Shown: piece by piece, positions 7,346-9,301 of the stretch
Position numbering within the stretch: position 1 is the first letter of the stretch
Layout of the letters: every line of letters begins with the position of its first letter
Assembly: GCA_023406715.1 (NCBI GenBank)
Contig: JAEXVC010000161.1
Coordinates: 1-9,301 of the forward strand
Source of the DNA: Bacteroidota bacterium
Lineage (GTDB): Bacteria; Bacteroidota; Bacteroidia; Bacteroidales; Tenuifilaceae
Length of the DNA: 9,301 nucleotides
Direction of reading: 5' to 3'
Program-made: the position numbers and the translations under genes
The notes under the pieces: generated by a model
Database searches by the model: none
Seen by the model: the letters and a program-made list of their open reading frames with translations, nothing else
Told to the model about the DNA's origin: nothing

Positions 7346-7915
7346 ATGAAAAAGATTTTAGCAATTATTATTTGTCTATTTGGTATTCAAGCCTATACCT
7401 ACTCTCAAACTGCTGAAAGCACCTCTCCAAAAGCGGAGATTGGGATATCGGCGGGCTCATGGTTTTCTGGCGATGTTGATGTATCAGGTACAAAGGTTGA
7501 GAAAGAGGGAGGAATGACACTCCGCGCCTTTGCAGACTATTATCTTGCTCCAAAAATTGCAATGGGTGTATTTGTTGGGTTAATTCCAACGTTCGAAATT
7601 GGAGGGGAAAAAGCAACAGGTGTTGAAATGGGCATATCTATTAAACCTAGAATTAAACTTGGAGATAAATTTGTAATTAAGCCAGCCCTTTACATCGCTC
7701 AGCGCAGACTCAATCCGGAGACTGAAGGCCTAGAATCGTTTAAAGGATTAGCTATTGATTTAGCGGCAGAACTTCAATACTATGTGAATGATAAGTTAAT
7801 CATCTTTGCTGAACCAGGTTTCTACTCTCAGCCTGTTGGCGGAAATGGGGATTTAGACCTTACCTTGTCTCCAATTGGTTTTATTAATGTTGGGGTAGCT
7901 GTTCCGTTTAAATAG
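7346..7915 (+). CDS. Small predicted outer-membrane beta-barrel protein
   Basis: This 189-residue protein begins with a signal peptide (MKKILAIIICLFGIQAYTYS, cleavage probably around residue 20-21). The mature part is a run of amphipathic beta-strands: EIGISAGSWFSG, MTLRAFADYYLAPK, IAMGVFVGLIPTFEI, GVEMGISIKPRIKL, KFVIKPALYIAQR, GLAIDLAAELQYYV, LIIFAEPGFYSQ and a last strand SPIGFINVGVAVPFK. Eight or so strands in about 165 residues suggests a small OmpA/OmpW-type barrel in the outer membrane. The last strand ends Phe-Lys rather than with the usual terminal aromatic, a small oddity. No transporter or enzyme motif is visible, so its function is unknown. It is the first gene after the LytTR regulator, separated by a 137-bp gap holding a candidate operator and promoter, and ends at a strong terminator. 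The start has no Shine-Dalgarno, as is normal for this phylum. Confidence 0.8.
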   Translation: MKKILAIIICLFGIQAYTYSQTAESTSPKAEIGISAGSWFSGDVDVSGTKVEKEGGMTLRAFADYYLAPKIAMGVFVGLIPTFEIGGEKATGVEMGISIKPRIKLGDKFVIKPALYIAQRRLNPETEGLESFKGLAIDLAAELQYYVNDKLIIFAEPGFYSQPVGGNGDLDLTLSPIGFINVGVAVPFK

Positions 7916-7935
7916 TTTGATATAGAGGTTTATTT

Positions 7936-7971
7936 AATAAAAGCGATCGGCATTGTCCGATCGCTTTTATT
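7936..7971. terminator. Strong, probably bidirectional intrinsic terminator
   Basis: AATAAAAGCGATCGG (7936-7950) pairs perfectly over 15 bp with CCGATCGCTTTTATT (7957-7971) around a 6-nt loop (CATTGT). The GC-rich inner stem (GCGATCGG) and A/T flanks on both sides let it work on either strand, ending the barrel gene on + and possibly the convergent gene on -. Confidence 0.9.
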
Positions 7972-8094
7972 GTGTATGATTGTAGTACAAAGTCAGTTTT
8001 TGCAGGAATGTCATTCAATTTAGCTATGCCTATTACCTCAAAACGAAGAATTGATAGTACACGTTTCAGAGATATTTTACCAAGAAAGGAATCA

Positions 8095-9301
8095 TTAGAA
8101 ATTCCCTTCAAAATTAAGTTTCTTATCCTTTCGTCTCAAATTAAAATCGAACATATAGTTGTAGGATAGATTTGCGGTATACTGAGTATTATCCCTCGAC
8201 ATACTTTGGCTAGAAACGCGAGCAACACTGAAGTTCAAGTTATGTCGTTTCTGAAAGGTATAACCTGCCGAAAATCTAATATTAATGACATTGGCCAAGT
8301 TTAAAGAGTCGTTAAACGAACGGCTGTAGGTACCAATAATGGCCAACTTCAACTTTTCGAAAAATACTTTTTGCAACGATAAATTATAGCTAATTACCCC
8401 CATAAAACCATTGGGCAAATCGTTATGGTTATAGTTAACGGAGGTTGATGCATTGAACTTTTGAGGTATTAAACTGAATTGGTACGATAGCACCGAGTTG
8501 TAAATTTTACTACCCGAATACTTATCGGTTTTATCCTGCTGCTCCGATGCTTCCTGATAGGTAAACGAAACATTTAGGTTCTGCCTGTTTTCGCTTGTAC
8601 TCCTCAATATATAGTTAACATTCCCCGATGTTGTTAAATTCAACTGCGAAAAACTCAAAGTATCGATATTCTGAAAAGGATTTGTGTTGGTTAAATCCTT
8701 ATAAACATCCCTAATATGCACATACGACTTTAAATTGGAGTACGAAGCGCCTACGCTTAAACGCTTTGTAATTGTAGCCGAAACATTACTCGAAAAGATA
8801 AACCTATTGTTAGTATTTACCTTTTGCTTCGACAGATTGTCGTGCTGATAACCTGCATCCAAAGCAATATTCACAATCTTTTTGATTGATGTAGAGTAGT
8901 TTGCTGTAATATTCTCAAAGTCGTTTACGAAGTAATACGCACCCAACGTAGTATAGTTTGGGCTAACCCTTTCGTAAGTTCCTCCAACAGTACCAATTAC
9001 TGATGTTTGCGAAATACCTGCTTTAAGCGCATGGTGAACCGATAAGTCGCCACTGCTCTCCAAAAAGTTATCCTTAAAACTCCTATCAACGCTATCGCTC
9101 CTGCTAATATCGGAATTAATTGCACTTATGGCGTACTCCACATTCAACTTAAAGTTATTTATCATCTTTATGTCCAAATACAAACTACCCGAAATATTAT
9201 CCTTGGGAGTTAACGTACTATCCGAGTAAAAAGCGCGATTAACAACATCTTTTGCTTTGTAGATATTTAGGGCAACATCGGCCTTCTCGTGGCTATACTC
9301 C
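8095..9301 (-). CDS. Probable outer-membrane beta-barrel protein, C-terminal part (5' end outside window)
   Basis: Read on the minus strand, the frame is open from the window edge to a TAA at 8097-8095, giving 401 visible residues. The apparent TTG start at 9183 is internal, since the frame continues with residues such as EYSHEKADVALNIYKAKDVV. The whole visible part is a series of alternating polar/hydrophobic strands joined by Asn/Asp/Ser-rich turns, for example FNASTSVNYNHNDL, GVISYNLSLQKVF, LKLAIIGTYSRSFND, NIRFSAGYTFQ and NLNFSVARVSS, close to the C-terminus. This is typical of a large outer-membrane barrel of 16 or more strands. It ends FEGNF, with a terminal Phe as in many barrels. I do not recognise the family, and no TonB-receptor plug can be seen because the N-terminal part is missing. 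It converges with the small barrel gene, 179 bp away. Confidence 0.7.
   Translation of the reverse strand, partial: EYSHEKADVALNIYKAKDVVNRAFYSDSTLTPKDNISGSLYLDIKMINNFKLNVEYAISAINSDISRSDSVDRSFKDNFLESSGDLSVHHALKAGISQTSVIGTVGGTYERVSPNYTTLGAYYFVNDFENITANYSTSIKKIVNIALDAGYQHDNLSKQKVNTNNRFIFSSNVSATITKRLSVGASYSNLKSYVHIRDVYKDLTNTNPFQNIDTLSFSQLNLTTSGNVNYILRSTSENRQNLNVSFTYQEASEQQDKTDKYSGSKIYNSVLSYQFSLIPQKFNASTSVNYNHNDLPNGFMGVISYNLSLQKVFFEKLKLAIIGTYSRSFNDSLNLANVINIRFSAGYTFQKRHNLNFSVARVSSQSMSRDNTQYTANLSYNYMFDFNLRRKDKKLNFEGNF

Noticed and set aside
7972..8169. A 65-codon + strand reading frame after the terminator, and a 67-codon - strand frame at 7908-8111.
   Set aside because: One overlaps the 3' end of the convergent barrel gene, the other runs through the terminator hairpin. 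Neither has a recognisable domain, signal peptide or promoter.
9181..9183. TTG as the start of the minus-strand barrel gene.
   Set aside because: The frame stays open to the window edge with plausible coding sequence, so the start is outside the window.

Overview
The window looks like a chromosomal segment of a Bacteroidota bacterium, probably near Bacteroidales (the order is inference). The signs are AT-rich DNA, start codons without Shine-Dalgarno sites, TAnnTTTG-like promoter boxes, an exbB-exbD-tonB cluster with the NFGNS motif as I recall it from this phylum's TonB proteins, and a TPR-type LytS-like kinase next to a LytTR regulator. No mobile element, CRISPR array, rRNA or tRNA was seen.

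Layout. Positions 1-2315 (+) hold the C-terminal 770 residues of a TamB-type envelope protein whose start lies before the window. Positions 2374-4297 (+) hold a tight exbB-exbD-tonB operon, which makes the proton-driven complex that energises TonB-dependent outer-membrane transporters. A 266-bp gene-free stretch (4298-4563) follows. Positions 4564-7208 (+) encode a two-component pair: a kinase with a predicted periplasmic TPR sensor, and a LytTR response regulator 5 bp downstream. Positions 7346-7915 (+) encode a small predicted outer-membrane beta-barrel protein, closed by a strong 15-bp-stem terminator (7936-7971). Positions 8095-9301 (-) encode the convergent C-terminal part of a larger protein rich in beta-strands, probably another outer-membrane barrel, whose start lies beyond the window.

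The most interesting signal is the 137-bp gap between the LytTR regulator gene and the small barrel gene. It holds two near-identical 10-bp direct repeats (CAACACTTAT and CAGCACTTAT) exactly 21 bp apart. An exact TAnnTTTG -7 box lies 32 bp after the second repeat. This is the layout expected of a LytTR activator site, and the half-sites resemble the ACC(G/A)CT(C/T)A repeats I recall for E. coli YehT/BtsR. It suggests that the regulator controls its barrel neighbour, so kinase, regulator and barrel may form one envelope-sensing module. The rest of the window is envelope biology of known families: TamB in lipid or outer-membrane assembly, ExbBD-TonB in energising outer-membrane import.
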